NCBI GenBank assembly: GCA_046328715.1
Contig: JAXLWB010000053.1
Coordinates: 1-64,000 of the forward strand
Reading direction: 5' to 3'
From: JAXLWB01 sp046328715
Lineage (GTDB): Bacteria; Chloroflexota; Anaerolineae; Caldilineales; Caldilineaceae
DNA length: 64,000 bases
Position numbers and translations under genes: made by a program. The notes beneath the pieces are model-generated. The model ran no database searches, had not been told where the DNA came from, and worked only from the letters and a program-made list of their open reading frames with translations. Shown here piece by piece: positions 17,627 to 25,916 of this stretch. Every line of letters starts with the position of its first letter. Within the stretch, counting starts at the first letter, position 1.

Positions 17627-20614
17627 ATGACGCAACCACTCCCAAATTCTGCCGCACAACCAAAACGGCAGATGCCTCTTGAAACGAATAGCGAAGTACC
17701 CAATCAAGATGCTTCGTTGCGCGATGAGCTTTTGGGTCGTACTGTTGACAGCTATCGGCTTGAACAAAGGCTGGGCGGCGGCGCAATGGCCTCGGTCTAC
17801 CGGGCGACGGATCTCAACTCAGGCGAGCAGGTGGCGATCAAGTTACTTTTGCCCGGCGCTGACCAGGCCATGCGTGAGCGCTTTCGCCGGGAGATGCGTA
17901 CGGTTAGCCATCTCAACCATTCGAACATTGTGCGAACGGTCGCTGTAAGTTTGCATAGTGGTGATGAGGCTGCCTATATTGCCATGGAGTTAGTAGAAGG
18001 GGAGAGTTTAGGGCAGCTACTTGAGCGCAGTGGTCAGTTAAGTATGATCGACAGTTGCGCTCTATTGGCACCGATCGCTCGCGCTTTAGCCTATGCTCAC
18101 CAACAAGGCGTTGTCCATCGTGATGTAAAGCCGAGCAATATCCTGCTGCGTCGCTCGACCTGGGGGGATGCCAATGCAGTACGGATTGCGGCGATCGATA
18201 CACCAGTGGTGCCACTGCTCTCGGATTTTGGCATCGCCCTGGTTCTCGACGCCCCAGAGTTAACGAGCGCCGGGCGAACGATTGGCACTCCCGCTTATAT
18301 GGCGCCTGAACAATGTTCTGGCAGTCGCGAAGTTGATGGGCGGGCGGATATCTATGCGCTCGGGGCGGTCCTCTTTCGCTCACTCATCGGTCGGCCACTG
18401 TTCATGGGCAATACAACGCAAATTTTGCACGCCCATGTCTACGAACCAGTGGTTATTCCCGACGACAACATGCGCCTGCTTTCGCCCCTCGTCGTCGAGA
18501 TTTTAGCAATGGCCCTAGCCAAAGAGCCTGAAGAACGATATGAAGAGGCAGGATGGCTGGCCGAAGATTTGGCAGTCGCTGCGGGCCAGCGTGTGCGATC
18601 CTCAGCCCGTAAGAATGCGGCGAGCGAAGCGACTGCGACCATGTCTTCGTTGCCAACGGCGAATCCATCCACCAAGACCTCTAGCCACGTGCTGGTGCCG
18701 GCACCGAAAGCCAAGAATGAACGGAAAACGCTTGAGAGCTCGTCGATGGAGGTTTTGCCCGAGGAAGATCCAGTCATCCCCTTGATTCCACCGAAGGCCA
18801 AAGGTACATCCGTTGTTCGCCCGGACGAACGTAGACGACAACCGAACTGGAGGCGTTCGGGGCGCTGGTTGGCAAGTGCGATTGCAACACTCGTTGGTCT
18901 GGTTGCTATTAGCCTGGCAATTATCATGTGGCCCCGCCCGAGTACACCTTTGCCGTCACCGACGACGCCTATCACTGTAGAACCAGTTCCGTCGGTGGCA
19001 GTAGCCGTTGTCCCAGCGACCGAGGCACTCGTTGCAACGAGTGCAGAAACTACTTTCACTGCAACAACCCCAGTCAGCAATGCGGTTGCTATAGAAGCAT
19101 CTGCGTCTACGCAGGTGATCACGGTTGAGGCTACCAGCGCAGCGACCGCAACATCGACGCTTGCACCCCCTGAACCGACAGATACACCGCTGGCCACTGC
19201 TACGCTGACGCCGACGCTGTCGTTGGCCGATGCCAAGAGTGCATTAACTCAGGCGCAGGCTTCCTTTGAGGCGGGCGAATGGTCCACGGCGGTCGAATAT
19301 CTCGTACAGCTTCATCAAGGTGCACCCGATTACTCGCCTGATTCGGTGTCGGAGATGTTAGGAAACAGCTACCTGCTCTTGGCGGCAGTCAACAACCAAC
19401 GGGGTGCCTATACCGAAACAATTGAACTGCTCAACAATGGCCAAAAATTCTTAACTGGTCAGCCAATTGCGGAGAGCTTGCGTCAACTCTCGGCCCGTAC
19501 GCAGGCAGTTCTCCTGGCCGAAACGTCGGACGCCCATAATGCTGCCCTGCAAGATCTGCAAAAGGTGCATCAGATCCTGGCATCACAACTTGTAGATGAG
19601 AAACAGTTTTGTGCATCTCTGGTTCATTTGAGTACGGCCAAGACGATCCACGACGATGTCAGCATCGATGTCGTCGAGTCTCAATATCAGGATAAGTGTA
19701 CGCGGCAACGTGAGGTGCGCAACCAAGAGAGCTTCCTGGCTATGCTGACTGGCAATCTGCTCTACTCCAGCCAATCCGAAAATGACTCGAAACGAGAGAG
19801 TATATACCGTCAATCTCTTACCCGATCGGAGCCACCCACACTCTTAATTGCCAACGCTCGCTTCCCTGCTCAACAACATAATAGCGTCAAGATTGCCTAC
19901 TATAACACTGCGTCGGCTTCGGGGTTGTATGAGTTCGACCCAACCCAAACCTCCGATCCGAATGAAAGAGGCCAGGCCTTGGCGACAGAATTTACGGAAG
20001 ATGGCAGCGAATCTCCCAGCAGTTGGAGCTATAGCAATGATCTTCTTGTTTTTGCCACCTTGCGCGAGGGCGATCGGCGCTCTCGACTTTTTGTCTACGC
20101 CAATGATGGCAGTTCATCTACGCACAAACTGGTGGATACCAAGGCAACCTGGCCGGCTTGGCGTCCACTGGGCATCGACAGCCGCGCCGATTGGATCGCC
20201 TTTAACGGTGCCAATCAGTCCGAGAACGAACCCGGCTTGTGGCTTGCCACCCATGATGGGATAGCTTTCACGCGGCTCACTGACAATGGGGATGATATTG
20301 CGCCTGTGTGGACGCCAGATGGCACCGCGCTCTTCTTTTCAAATCCAAGTCGTAGTGGCAATTGGGATATTTATCAGGTGGTGGTGGGTCCTGAGCCAAC
20401 GCTCACTACGCCTAGCCATTTCATTGACTTTCCCAGCGTCGACATCATGCCAGCAGTAAGTCCAGATGGCAAGGTGCTCGCCTTTGTCAGCGATCGGGGT
20501 GGACAATGGCAAATCTGGGTTGTACCCATTGAAGGTGGTACGCCAATCGTACTGGCCGATCTCGAAGGAAAGATTTCCGATCCAATGAGGCAGTCGATGC
20601 AGTGGGTGAGGTAG
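17627..20614 (+). CDS. Ser/Thr protein kinase with extracellular TPR-like and TolB-like propeller
   Basis: A 995-residue transmembrane Hanks-type kinase. The cytoplasmic kinase domain (about 40-310) has LGGGAMASVYRA, VAIKLL, HRDVKPSNILL with Asp166, SDFGIAL and YMAPEQ, so it should be active. A charged juxtamembrane region leads to one membrane helix near 414-434. A Pro/Thr/Ala linker follows, then a TPR-like helical part (ALTQAQASFEAGEWSTAVEYL) and WD40/TolB-type propeller blades at the C-terminus (DIAPVWTPDGTALFFSNP; AVSPDGKVLAFVSDRGGQW). The external part probably senses a ligand. A TTG nine codons upstream is possible, but the ATG is preferred. It is divergent from the FHA regulator gene, a likely partner. 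Confidence 0.92.
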   Translation: MTQPLPNSAAQPKRQMPLETNSEVPNQDASLRDELLGRTVDSYRLEQRLGGGAMASVYRATDLNSGEQVAIKLLLPGADQAMRERFRREMRTVSHLNHSNIVRTVAVSLHSGDEAAYIAMELVEGESLGQLLERSGQLSMIDSCALLAPIARALAYAHQQGVVHRDVKPSNILLRRSTWGDANAVRIAAIDTPVVPLLSDFGIALVLDAPELTSAGRTIGTPAYMAPEQCSGSREVDGRADIYALGAVLFRSLIGRPLFMGNTTQILHAHVYEPVVIPDDNMRLLSPLVVEILAMALAKEPEERYEEAGWLAEDLAVAAGQRVRSSARKNAASEATATMSSLPTANPSTKTSSHVLVPAPKAKNERKTLESSSMEVLPEEDPVIPLIPPKAKGTSVVRPDERRRQPNWRRSGRWLASAIATLVGLVAISLAIIMWPRPSTPLPSPTTPITVEPVPSVAVAVVPATEALVATSAETTFTATTPVSNAVAIEASASTQVITVEATSAATATSTLAPPEPTDTPLATATLTPTLSLADAKSALTQAQASFEAGEWSTAVEYLVQLHQGAPDYSPDSVSEMLGNSYLLLAAVNNQRGAYTETIELLNNGQKFLTGQPIAESLRQLSARTQAVLLAETSDAHNAALQDLQKVHQILASQLVDEKQFCASLVHLSTAKTIHDDVSIDVVESQYQDKCTRQREVRNQESFLAMLTGNLLYSSQSENDSKRESIYRQSLTRSEPPTLLIANARFPAQQHNSVKIAYYNTASASGLYEFDPTQTSDPNERGQALATEFTEDGSESPSSWSYSNDLLVFATLREGDRRSRLFVYANDGSSSTHKLVDTKATWPAWRPLGIDSRADWIAFNGANQSENEPGLWLATHDGIAFTRLTDNGDDIAPVWTPDGTALFFSNPSRSGNWDIYQVVVGPEPTLTTPSHFIDFPSVDIMPAVSPDGKVLAFVSDRGGQWQIWVVPIEGGTPIVLADLEGKISDPMRQSMQWVR

Positions 20615-20623
20615 ACAATGAAC

Positions 20624-20670
20624 AGTGGACAGTGAATCAGTGAGGAAACTTCACTGACTTACTGTCCACT
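20624..20670. repeat. Quasi-repeat palindrome after kinase gene
   Basis: A 19-nt arm (20624-20642, AGTGGACAGTGAATCAGTG) pairs with 20652-20670 with two mismatches and a 9-nt loop. The words ACAGTGG/ACAGTGA/ATCAGTG give a 7-nt rhythm, and a further run of CTGACT-type repeats follows to 20693. It begins 10 nt after the stop codon. No T-run. Confidence 0.75.
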
Positions 20671-20843
20671 GACCTACTGACTCACTGACTCACCGCCCCC
20701 TGCAATTTGCAGTTTGTCTTTCTGACCAGTTTGTTGCATACTATTATTAATTGCGGGAAGATATCCGACACGCAATCGTAGAACCCCAAATTTTCTACAA
20801 GCGACATAAAAATATTTTCCATCACATTTTAAGGAGGAAACCA

Positions 20844-21683
20844 ATGAGCTTTCTCAAACGTGGCAGCAAGCGCATGCGCCTGGTCCTGGGTGTCGCACTT
20901 CTGCTCATTGCCGCCACCATTCTGGCCGGCTGTGGAGCTATCCCCGACCCAAGTACCGTACCCTTTTTAGATCAGGTCTTTGCGCCGCCGACTCCCACAG
21001 CTACACCGACGTCGCCACCCACAGCGACGCCATTGCCCACACCGACGCCAAAGCCCGGTGAAACACCCTTGCCGCCCACAGCTACCCCAGTACCGACTCC
21101 TCAGGTCACAATTCCTAAGGGCTTTACCGCAATCACGGATGATCGCCTGAAATACTCCTTTGCCGTGCCACGCGGTTGGAGTGAACTCGATCTGCGCGGT
21201 GCTCAGGTCCGCCAATTGCTCACCACCGTGGGGCAGGCTGCGGTCATTCCACAGATTGACCAATTCCTGGCGACCAAGGAAGGTGAAATGCTCGGCAAGA
21301 TTTACATTGCCGATCTGACTAATGCCATGTTTGGTGGTATTCCATCCGCCATTGTGGTTTCAGTCGTGCCTGCGCCCGAAGGAATTACGCCAGAGAGCGG
21401 CAAGCAGATGATCGAGGACATCGTTGCTGCCAACTCCAGCATGTTGCCCGGTGCCAAGGTCGAAGGCTTGGAAGCGGCTACCATCAATGGCATGCCCGGC
21501 GTCCGTGGCAATTTGACCGCCAATTTGGCACCGGTTGGCATGAACGCAACTGCCTTTGGTAAGGTCGTTGCTTTGCTCGCCAATAACAACCTCTATGTCA
21601 TGGCGTTGATTACCCAGGACACCAACCGTGGTGCCAAGGAACCTCAGTTCGACCAGATCATCGGCACCTTCCGACCGGAGTAA
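20844..21683 (+). CDS. Lipoprotein with Pro/Thr linker
   Basis: A 279-residue lipoprotein of unknown function. The start is fixed by a near-perfect ribosome binding site (AAGGAGG at 20831-20837, 6 nt before the ATG); a longer frame from 20751 is rejected. The signal peptide ends in the lipobox ILAGC with Cys30. Residues 45-95 are a Pro/Thr-rich tether (PTATPTSPPTATP). The folded domain begins FTAITDDRLKYSFAVPRGWSELD near 100; a start of this kind, YSFAVPRGW, is common in secreted PsbP/DUF1795-like domains that often end in a GTFRP-type motif, as here (IIGTFRPE). The role is unknown. The gene stands alone, between two palindromic gaps. Confidence 0.85.
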   Translation: MSFLKRGSKRMRLVLGVALLLIAATILAGCGAIPDPSTVPFLDQVFAPPTPTATPTSPPTATPLPTPTPKPGETPLPPTATPVPTPQVTIPKGFTAITDDRLKYSFAVPRGWSELDLRGAQVRQLLTTVGQAAVIPQIDQFLATKEGEMLGKIYIADLTNAMFGGIPSAIVVSVVPAPEGITPESGKQMIEDIVAANSSMLPGAKVEGLEAATINGMPGVRGNLTANLAPVGMNATAFGKVVALLANNNLYVMALITQDTNRGAKEPQFDQIIGTFRPE

Positions 21684-21757
21684 GACAAGTAAGTGACTGG
21701 CACTTTTTCTAGTATCGTTGGTGTAGTAGAAAGTGCCGGGCACATCAGTTTTGATTG

Positions 21758-21825
21758 AGATTAGGAGATTTGGAGATTCGGTAATTGAGTAATTACTGAA
21801 TTTCTCAATCTCCTAATCTTTTTTT
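21758..21825 (+). terminator. Quasi-repeat palindrome with T-run (terminator)
   Basis: A 29-nt arm (21758-21786) pairs with 21791-21819 with four mismatches and a 4-nt loop, followed by seven T residues. The left arm is made of 8-nt units: GAGATTAG, GAGATTTG, GAGATTCG, GTAATTGA. This member clearly can work as an intrinsic terminator for the lipoprotein gene. Confidence 0.85.
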
Positions 21826-21850
21826 CATCTGCATTGCACGTTGCCCATCC

Positions 21851-22660
21851 ATGATCGATCTTGCGCCAAACCACAAACTGGGGCTTCAAGTGGTCAATCC
21901 GATCCTATTGGCTGGCGGCTCGATTGGGTATGGCGAGGCTATTCATCCTGCGTTGGCTACCGAAGAACTCGGTGCCGTGGTGGTGGGGCCCCTGTTGATG
22001 CAAAGTCGTGCTGGCGCGCCTCCCCCCCGCTTGACTAAGCTTTCTGGAGGTTTTGTACTCAACACTGCTCTACAAAATCGGGGATTGACGGCAACTCTGC
22101 GCAATTTTGCCAGACTCTGGCCACGTTTAGGTTGCCCGGTCATTGTGCAGGTTGCAGAAAACAATGTTCGACTGTTGCCACGGATGGTGCAACAACTGGA
22201 AGAAATCGAATCGGTCGCTGGAATTGAACTGTTGTTGGCGCACGAGGTGGAGAATCGAATCGTCAAAACATTGATACGCGCAATTATCAACAGTTGCGAC
22301 CTACCTTTATGGGTCAAATTGCCCATGGATCGATCCCTCGAACTGGCTGAGATCTGCATCCAAAACGAAGCTGTCGGCCTGGTGATTGGCAGCGCAAGCG
22401 CAAAACTCGTCAGCAATTCGCCAATCGCTGGCAATGCATTTGGTCCTATGGTTTTTCCCCATATGGTGCAAGCGCTACGAGAGGTCGCTTTGCTCAAACT
22501 CGGCTGTGCCTTGATTGCCTGTGGTGGCATCCATACGGTAGAACAAGTTCAGCAAGCGCTGGACACAGGAGCAAGCGCGCTGCAGCTTGACAGCGCCATT
22601 TGGGTAGAGCCTGGGTTGCCTGCGTACTTGTCACAGAGTTATGGGAGAACCGATCCCTAA
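21851..22660 (+). CDS. Dihydroorotate-dehydrogenase-like flavoprotein
   Basis: A 269-residue TIM-barrel protein resembling class 1 dihydroorotate dehydrogenases. Visible family features are NPILLAGGSIGYG near residue 16, GPLLMQSRAG near 47, the NTALQNRG loop near 70, VKLPMD near 158, ACGGIHT near 222 and GASALQLDSA near 239, which together form the FMN phosphate-binding end of the barrel. It is shorter than the usual 300-310 residues, and the catalytic Cys/Ser loop is not obvious, so the reaction may differ from dihydroorotate oxidation. No other pyrimidine gene is nearby. No clear SD precedes the ATG. Confidence 0.75.
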   Translation: MIDLAPNHKLGLQVVNPILLAGGSIGYGEAIHPALATEELGAVVVGPLLMQSRAGAPPPRLTKLSGGFVLNTALQNRGLTATLRNFARLWPRLGCPVIVQVAENNVRLLPRMVQQLEEIESVAGIELLLAHEVENRIVKTLIRAIINSCDLPLWVKLPMDRSLELAEICIQNEAVGLVIGSASAKLVSNSPIAGNAFGPMVFPHMVQALREVALLKLGCALIACGGIHTVEQVQQALDTGASALQLDSAIWVEPGLPAYLSQSYGRTDP

Positions 22661-22759
22661 TCTCATTTGTCAGCCTGCTGGGTAACACCGACAAATGAAC
22701 TGAAGTATGATCGTGTCAAAGTTCGATAGCTTTGAGTTTCGATCATTTTCAGGTGCAAT

Positions 22760-23203
22760 ATGTGGCAAAGTCTGGTGGGCTATCTATTTGGTTGTGGCTT
22801 TCTGGCTTTTGGTCTGTTTGGCCTTTATCATTTGCCAGGCAGAATCAAACTAGCAAATGAAAGCTGGCGCTGGCCGACAAAGGTAGGCAAAATTGTCAAC
22901 TCAGGATTGGTAAGTTCTGGGCGCTCTTACCGGGCAGAGGTTCATTATCGCTACAAGGTGGGCTGCCGTTACTACGGTGGTTCTACTATTACATGGCTGC
23001 CAAAACTACGTAGAAATCAAACCATTCTCAAAACCTATAAAAAAGGTCACGCTGTCAAAGTTTATTATAATCCTGCACATCCACAAATATCGGTTCTGGA
23101 GCCGGGGTATACAGTTTTCGGTGTACTTGCTCACTGTATGATGTTTGGATTTTTTCTTGGCGCAGGGTACATAGCAATTGCCTCGACACTTGCGCAGCGT
23201 TAA
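22760..23203 (+). CDS. DUF3592 membrane protein
   Basis: A 147-residue protein with membrane helices at both ends (about 5-28 and 118-142). Between them is a small beta domain with the DUF3592 pattern: WPTKVGKIVNSGLVSS, then HYRYKVGCRYYGGSTI, then VKVYYNPAHPQISVLEPG. The domain is expected on one face of the membrane; no function has been established for the family. It sits in tandem with the downstream lipoprotein gene (41-nt gap) and 99 nt after the flavoprotein gene, so a shared transcript is possible but unproven. Confidence 0.8.
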   Translation: MWQSLVGYLFGCGFLAFGLFGLYHLPGRIKLANESWRWPTKVGKIVNSGLVSSGRSYRAEVHYRYKVGCRYYGGSTITWLPKLRRNQTILKTYKKGHAVKVYYNPAHPQISVLEPGYTVFGVLAHCMMFGFFLGAGYIAIASTLAQR

Positions 23204-23244
23204 AGATAGTAACTCTCCGTACTCGTTGATAAATCGAGAATCCG

Positions 23245-23919
23245 ATGAAACAGATCAGACTACAAAAACTATGTTGGATGGGAATTATACTCCCCGCACT
23301 TCTCTTGACACTCTTGTTGGCGGCCTGTGGATCAGATGATCCTACACCTGCACCGACAGCAGCGCCGACTGCAACTTCACTACCAATGGCCACACCCGCC
23401 AACGATCAAGCTGCGAGTGCAGCTCCAGCAATTCTGCCAGGCTCAGTGACGGAGACAGTTGGCGCGCCACAGCCTGGTCCGATTGAGGGATCTTTGGTCT
23501 ATACGGATTTGCCGCGTAACCATCGCCCCGATCGCATCAGCTACCCGATGAATCCACCGGTAGGCGGCGATCATAACCCGGCGTGGTTAAACTGTGGGGT
23601 TTACACGGTAACCCTGCCCGCCGAACTTGCCGTTCATTCGATGGAACATGGTGCAGTCTGGATTACCTATCTGCCTGATCTTCCTGCCGACCAGGTGGCA
23701 ACGTTGAAGACGCTGACCAAGGCTGGCGCTTTCCGTCTGCTCAATCCCAATCCTGGTCAGGATAGTCCAATTATCGCAACTGCTTGGGGTGTGCAGTTGA
23801 AGTTACAAAGCGCCGACGATCCTCGGCTGCAAGAGTTTATTAGCCGCTACGAAAATCGCCCAGACGGTCCGGAATTTGGTGCACCCTGTAGTGGTGCCTA
23901 TGGTGAGCCAGAGAAATAG
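23245..23919 (+). CDS. DUF3105 lipoprotein
   Basis: A 224-residue lipoprotein (lipobox LLAAC, Cys28) with a short Pro/Thr tether and a DUF3105 domain. The family signature is clear: YPMNPPVGGDHNPAWLNCG near 100, then AVHSMEHGAVWITYLPDL near 125, rich in His, Glu and Cys and suggestive of metal binding. The family has no assigned reaction. The C-terminal Cys in APCSGAYG may pair with the NCG Cys. It ends 26 nt before the convergent radical SAM gene, with a small hairpin over the junction. Confidence 0.88.
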   Translation: MKQIRLQKLCWMGIILPALLLTLLLAACGSDDPTPAPTAAPTATSLPMATPANDQAASAAPAILPGSVTETVGAPQPGPIEGSLVYTDLPRNHRPDRISYPMNPPVGGDHNPAWLNCGVYTVTLPAELAVHSMEHGAVWITYLPDLPADQVATLKTLTKAGAFRLLNPNPGQDSPIIATAWGVQLKLQSADDPRLQEFISRYENRPDGPEFGAPCSGAYGEPEK

Positions 23920-23931
23920 AAATTGTGAATT

Positions 23932-23960
23932 GCAGATTGGGATCTCTAGTCTCCAATCGC
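23932..23960. terminator. Hairpin between convergent genes
   Basis: GCAGATTGG (23932-23940) pairs imperfectly with CCAATCGC (23953-23960) across a 12-nt loop (outer GC, then GATTGG/CCAATC). The right arm lies within the last codons of the radical SAM gene. It is short; use as a bidirectional terminator is plausible but weak. Confidence 0.45.
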
Positions 23961-25112
23961 AAAGGCTAACTGTTGCGGGGGGCGCTTGCCATTTAAGAGG
24001 ATGAAGGGCGTGGCACGATGAATGTCGCGTACGCCCGCTGCTTTGAGGTGAGAAAGGTCGCTCAGGTTGCCTTTGCTGCGTGCTTTGAGGATTGCATCGG
24101 CAGCAAGCGGACCAATTCCAGGGATACGCAGAAGTTCGTTGCGATTGGCTCGGTTAATTTCAACCGGCGATTCTTTTAGATTGGCCTCAGCAAAAAGCAA
24201 TTTAGGATCATTGCTAAGTGGTAGGTTGGTGTCGGTGGCAAAGGGCAAATCTTCAATACTAAAACCGTAATCACGCAAGAGAAAACTGGCCTGGTAGAGG
24301 CGATGTTCGCGTAGCGACGCAACCGGTGCTCTCTCTTCAAACGGAGTCTGTGATACGGGATGGAAGGCCGAAAAATAGGTGCGGCGCAATCCCAGTTGTC
24401 CATACAACTTTTCTGTGACCGCCAATAACTCTAAGTCGGTGTCGCCGACTGCACCGACGACAAACTGAGTCACAATGCTGGTGTGCAGGTTTTTGCGTTT
24501 GCGAATTTGGCTAGCCCACGAAAGCGCTCGAAATAGCTCATTCCAATAATCTTTTTTTGGGGCAAGGGCTTGTAGACGCTGCGCAGTCGCTCCCTCCAGG
24601 TTGATCGACACCCGATCCGAAAGTTGCATTGCTCGTTCAATCTGGTCATACTCGGCACCAGGCATGATTTTGAGATGAACATAGCCGCGGTAATCGTACT
24701 TGCGGCGTAAAATTTCCGCCGTATCGATGATCTTGTCCTGGGTGGTAATGCCACCCTTGATAATGCCAGAGGAGAGAAACAATCCATCCACGTGGCCCGA
24801 CGTTTGCAAAAGGCTGTAGCTCTTGGCCATTTCGTCAGGTGTAAAAGTGACGCGGCTGGTCTTGTTGCGTCCAGCACGGAAGGGGCAATAGAAACAGTTG
24901 CGCTCACAAGCCGTGGTCATCATCGCCTTAAGAATCGGCTTTTTACCCTGCGGCGTGGAGACATCGGAGATACAAGGCAGTGGCTTGGGCGCACGCGTTC
25001 CAGCCGGCTCTTTTTCCAGCAACGGATCGCCGCCTGCCGGCTCAAAACGCGTGGCATCGTCAAGTAGAGAGAGTTTTTGGATTGGATCAGGTGCGACGCG
25101 GAATGGTTGCAT
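23946..25112 (-). CDS. Radical SAM protein with helix-hairpin-helix tail (DNA modification/repair type)
   Basis: A 388-residue radical SAM enzyme. The [4Fe-4S] motif is CERNCFYC (Cys69, Cys73, Cys76) in a TIM-barrel core containing LFLSSGIIKGG and RVSINLEGA. The C-terminal region (about 323-370) is a helix-hairpin-helix domain (NRNELLRIPGIGPLAADAIL), pointing to DNA or RNA binding. This combination matches the family annotated as putative DNA modification/repair radical SAM protein, which is usually encoded beside a uracil-DNA-glycosylase-like partner. No such partner is in the window. The substrate is unknown. It is divergent from dtd across a gap filled by a long inverted repeat. Confidence 0.9.
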   Translation of the reverse strand: MQPFRVAPDPIQKLSLLDDATRFEPAGGDPLLEKEPAGTRAPKPLPCISDVSTPQGKKPILKAMMTTACERNCFYCPFRAGRNKTSRVTFTPDEMAKSYSLLQTSGHVDGLFLSSGIIKGGITTQDKIIDTAEILRRKYDYRGYVHLKIMPGAEYDQIERAMQLSDRVSINLEGATAQRLQALAPKKDYWNELFRALSWASQIRKRKNLHTSIVTQFVVGAVGDTDLELLAVTEKLYGQLGLRRTYFSAFHPVSQTPFEERAPVASLREHRLYQASFLLRDYGFSIEDLPFATDTNLPLSNDPKLLFAEANLKESPVEINRANRNELLRIPGIGPLAADAILKARSKGNLSDLSHLKAAGVRDIHRATPFILLNGKRPPQQLAFAIGD

Positions 25113-25150
25113 GATAGTGAATTAATCGTCAGACAAGTTAGCCATTCAGA

Positions 25151-25283
25151 AACCCTACCCTACCCCTCCCCTGATAAAGGAGGGAACTGTGAAGGAAAGG
25201 ATTATGTCTATTCTTCTGTCCACCAAAGATAATCCTTTCTTCGATAGTTCCCTCCCTGGTTTGGGGAGGGTTAGGGCGGGGTT
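25151..25283. repeat. Long inverted repeat between divergent genes
   Basis: Two 55-nt arms (25151-25205 and 25229-25283) match at about 43 of 55 positions, with a 23-nt spacer. The outer part is a degenerate CCCTACCCTACCCC tract and the inner part AAAGGATTAT/ATAATCCTTT is perfect. Both flanking genes are transcribed away from it, so it cannot be the terminator of either and must affect or contain promoter or leader sequence. Confidence 0.85.
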
Positions 25284-25339
25284 GCGTTTAAATAGAACTC
25301 TTGTTCTGTATTTTACCAGAACATTTGTGCGGGGTCAAT

Positions 25340-25798
25340 ATGCGGGCAGTGATTCAACGGGTCAGCGAAGCAAGTGTAACGGTCGAGGGTACAGTTGTTG
25401 GCCAAATTGGACGGGGATTTTTGGTCTTGCTCGGTATTGCGCATAGTGATACAGGGGCTGAGGCGCTTTTTCTGGCGCGCAAAATTGCGGGGCTGCGGGT
25501 CTTCGAAGACGGCGAAGGTAAGATGAATCTTGCCTTGGGCGATGTGGGTGGTGGCCTCTTGGCGGTGAGCCAGTTTACCCTTTATGGTGATACTCGTAAA
25601 GGTCGCCGCCCCAGTTTCATTGATGCTGCCCGACCCGAGCAGGCGGAGCCACTCTATCGTCGCTTTTGTGAACTTGCAGCCGCCGAAGGTATCAAGGTCG
25701 AACGAGGAATTTTCCAAGCCTCGATGCAAGTTGCTCTGATCAATGACGGGCCGGTGACGATCTGGATGGATACAAGTGAAATGAAACGTGATGCGTGA
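25340..25798 (+). CDS. dtd: D-aminoacyl-tRNA deacylase
   Basis: Dtd hydrolyses D-aminoacyl-tRNAs (and glycyl-tRNA-Ala), releasing the amino acid and protecting translation from D-amino acids. The 152-residue protein has the standard start MRAVIQRVSEASVTV and the two active-site motifs SQFTLYGD and NDGPVTI, plus GRRPSF. The ATG at 25340 gives the standard N-terminus; a frame open from 25301 is not used. The C-terminus MKRDA and the stop codon are formed by the first bases of an inverted repeat (25786 onward), so the end of this gene has been reshaped by that element. The protein is cytoplasmic and single-domain. Confidence 0.96.
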   Translation: MRAVIQRVSEASVTVEGTVVGQIGRGFLVLLGIAHSDTGAEALFLARKIAGLRVFEDGEGKMNLALGDVGGGLLAVSQFTLYGDTRKGRRPSFIDAARPEQAEPLYRRFCELAAAEGIKVERGIFQASMQVALINDGPVTIWMDTSEMKRDA

Positions 25799-25895
25799 AT
25801 CATGATGCGTGAAATTTTGTGCCCTTCCATCCTAAACCGTCAAGAGTCGACGGAACTGAACTTCCAATTTACACATCACGAGTCACGCATCACGT
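25786..25895. repeat. Palindrome overlapping the dtd stop codon
   Basis: The left arm 25786-25816 (ACGTGATGCGTGAATC...) pairs with 25866-25895, allowing one indel and few mismatches. The left arm has internal direct repeats (TGATGCGTGAA) and contains the last three codons and stop of dtd. The roughly 49-nt spacer holds a small CCGTC/GACGG hairpin. Confidence 0.8.
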
Positions 25896-25916
25896 ATGAA
25901 CTTTTAGGAACTCAAT

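Noticed and set aside
18439..19236. A 265-codon minus-strand frame opposite the kinase linker
   Set aside because: The Val/Ala/Thr/Gly-rich translation is the mirror of the Pro/Thr/Ala linker of the kinase and shows no domain.
21001..21115. Tandem repeat in the Pro/Thr linker of the lipoprotein
   Set aside because: It is a low-complexity tether common in this kind of lipoprotein and not an independent DNA element.
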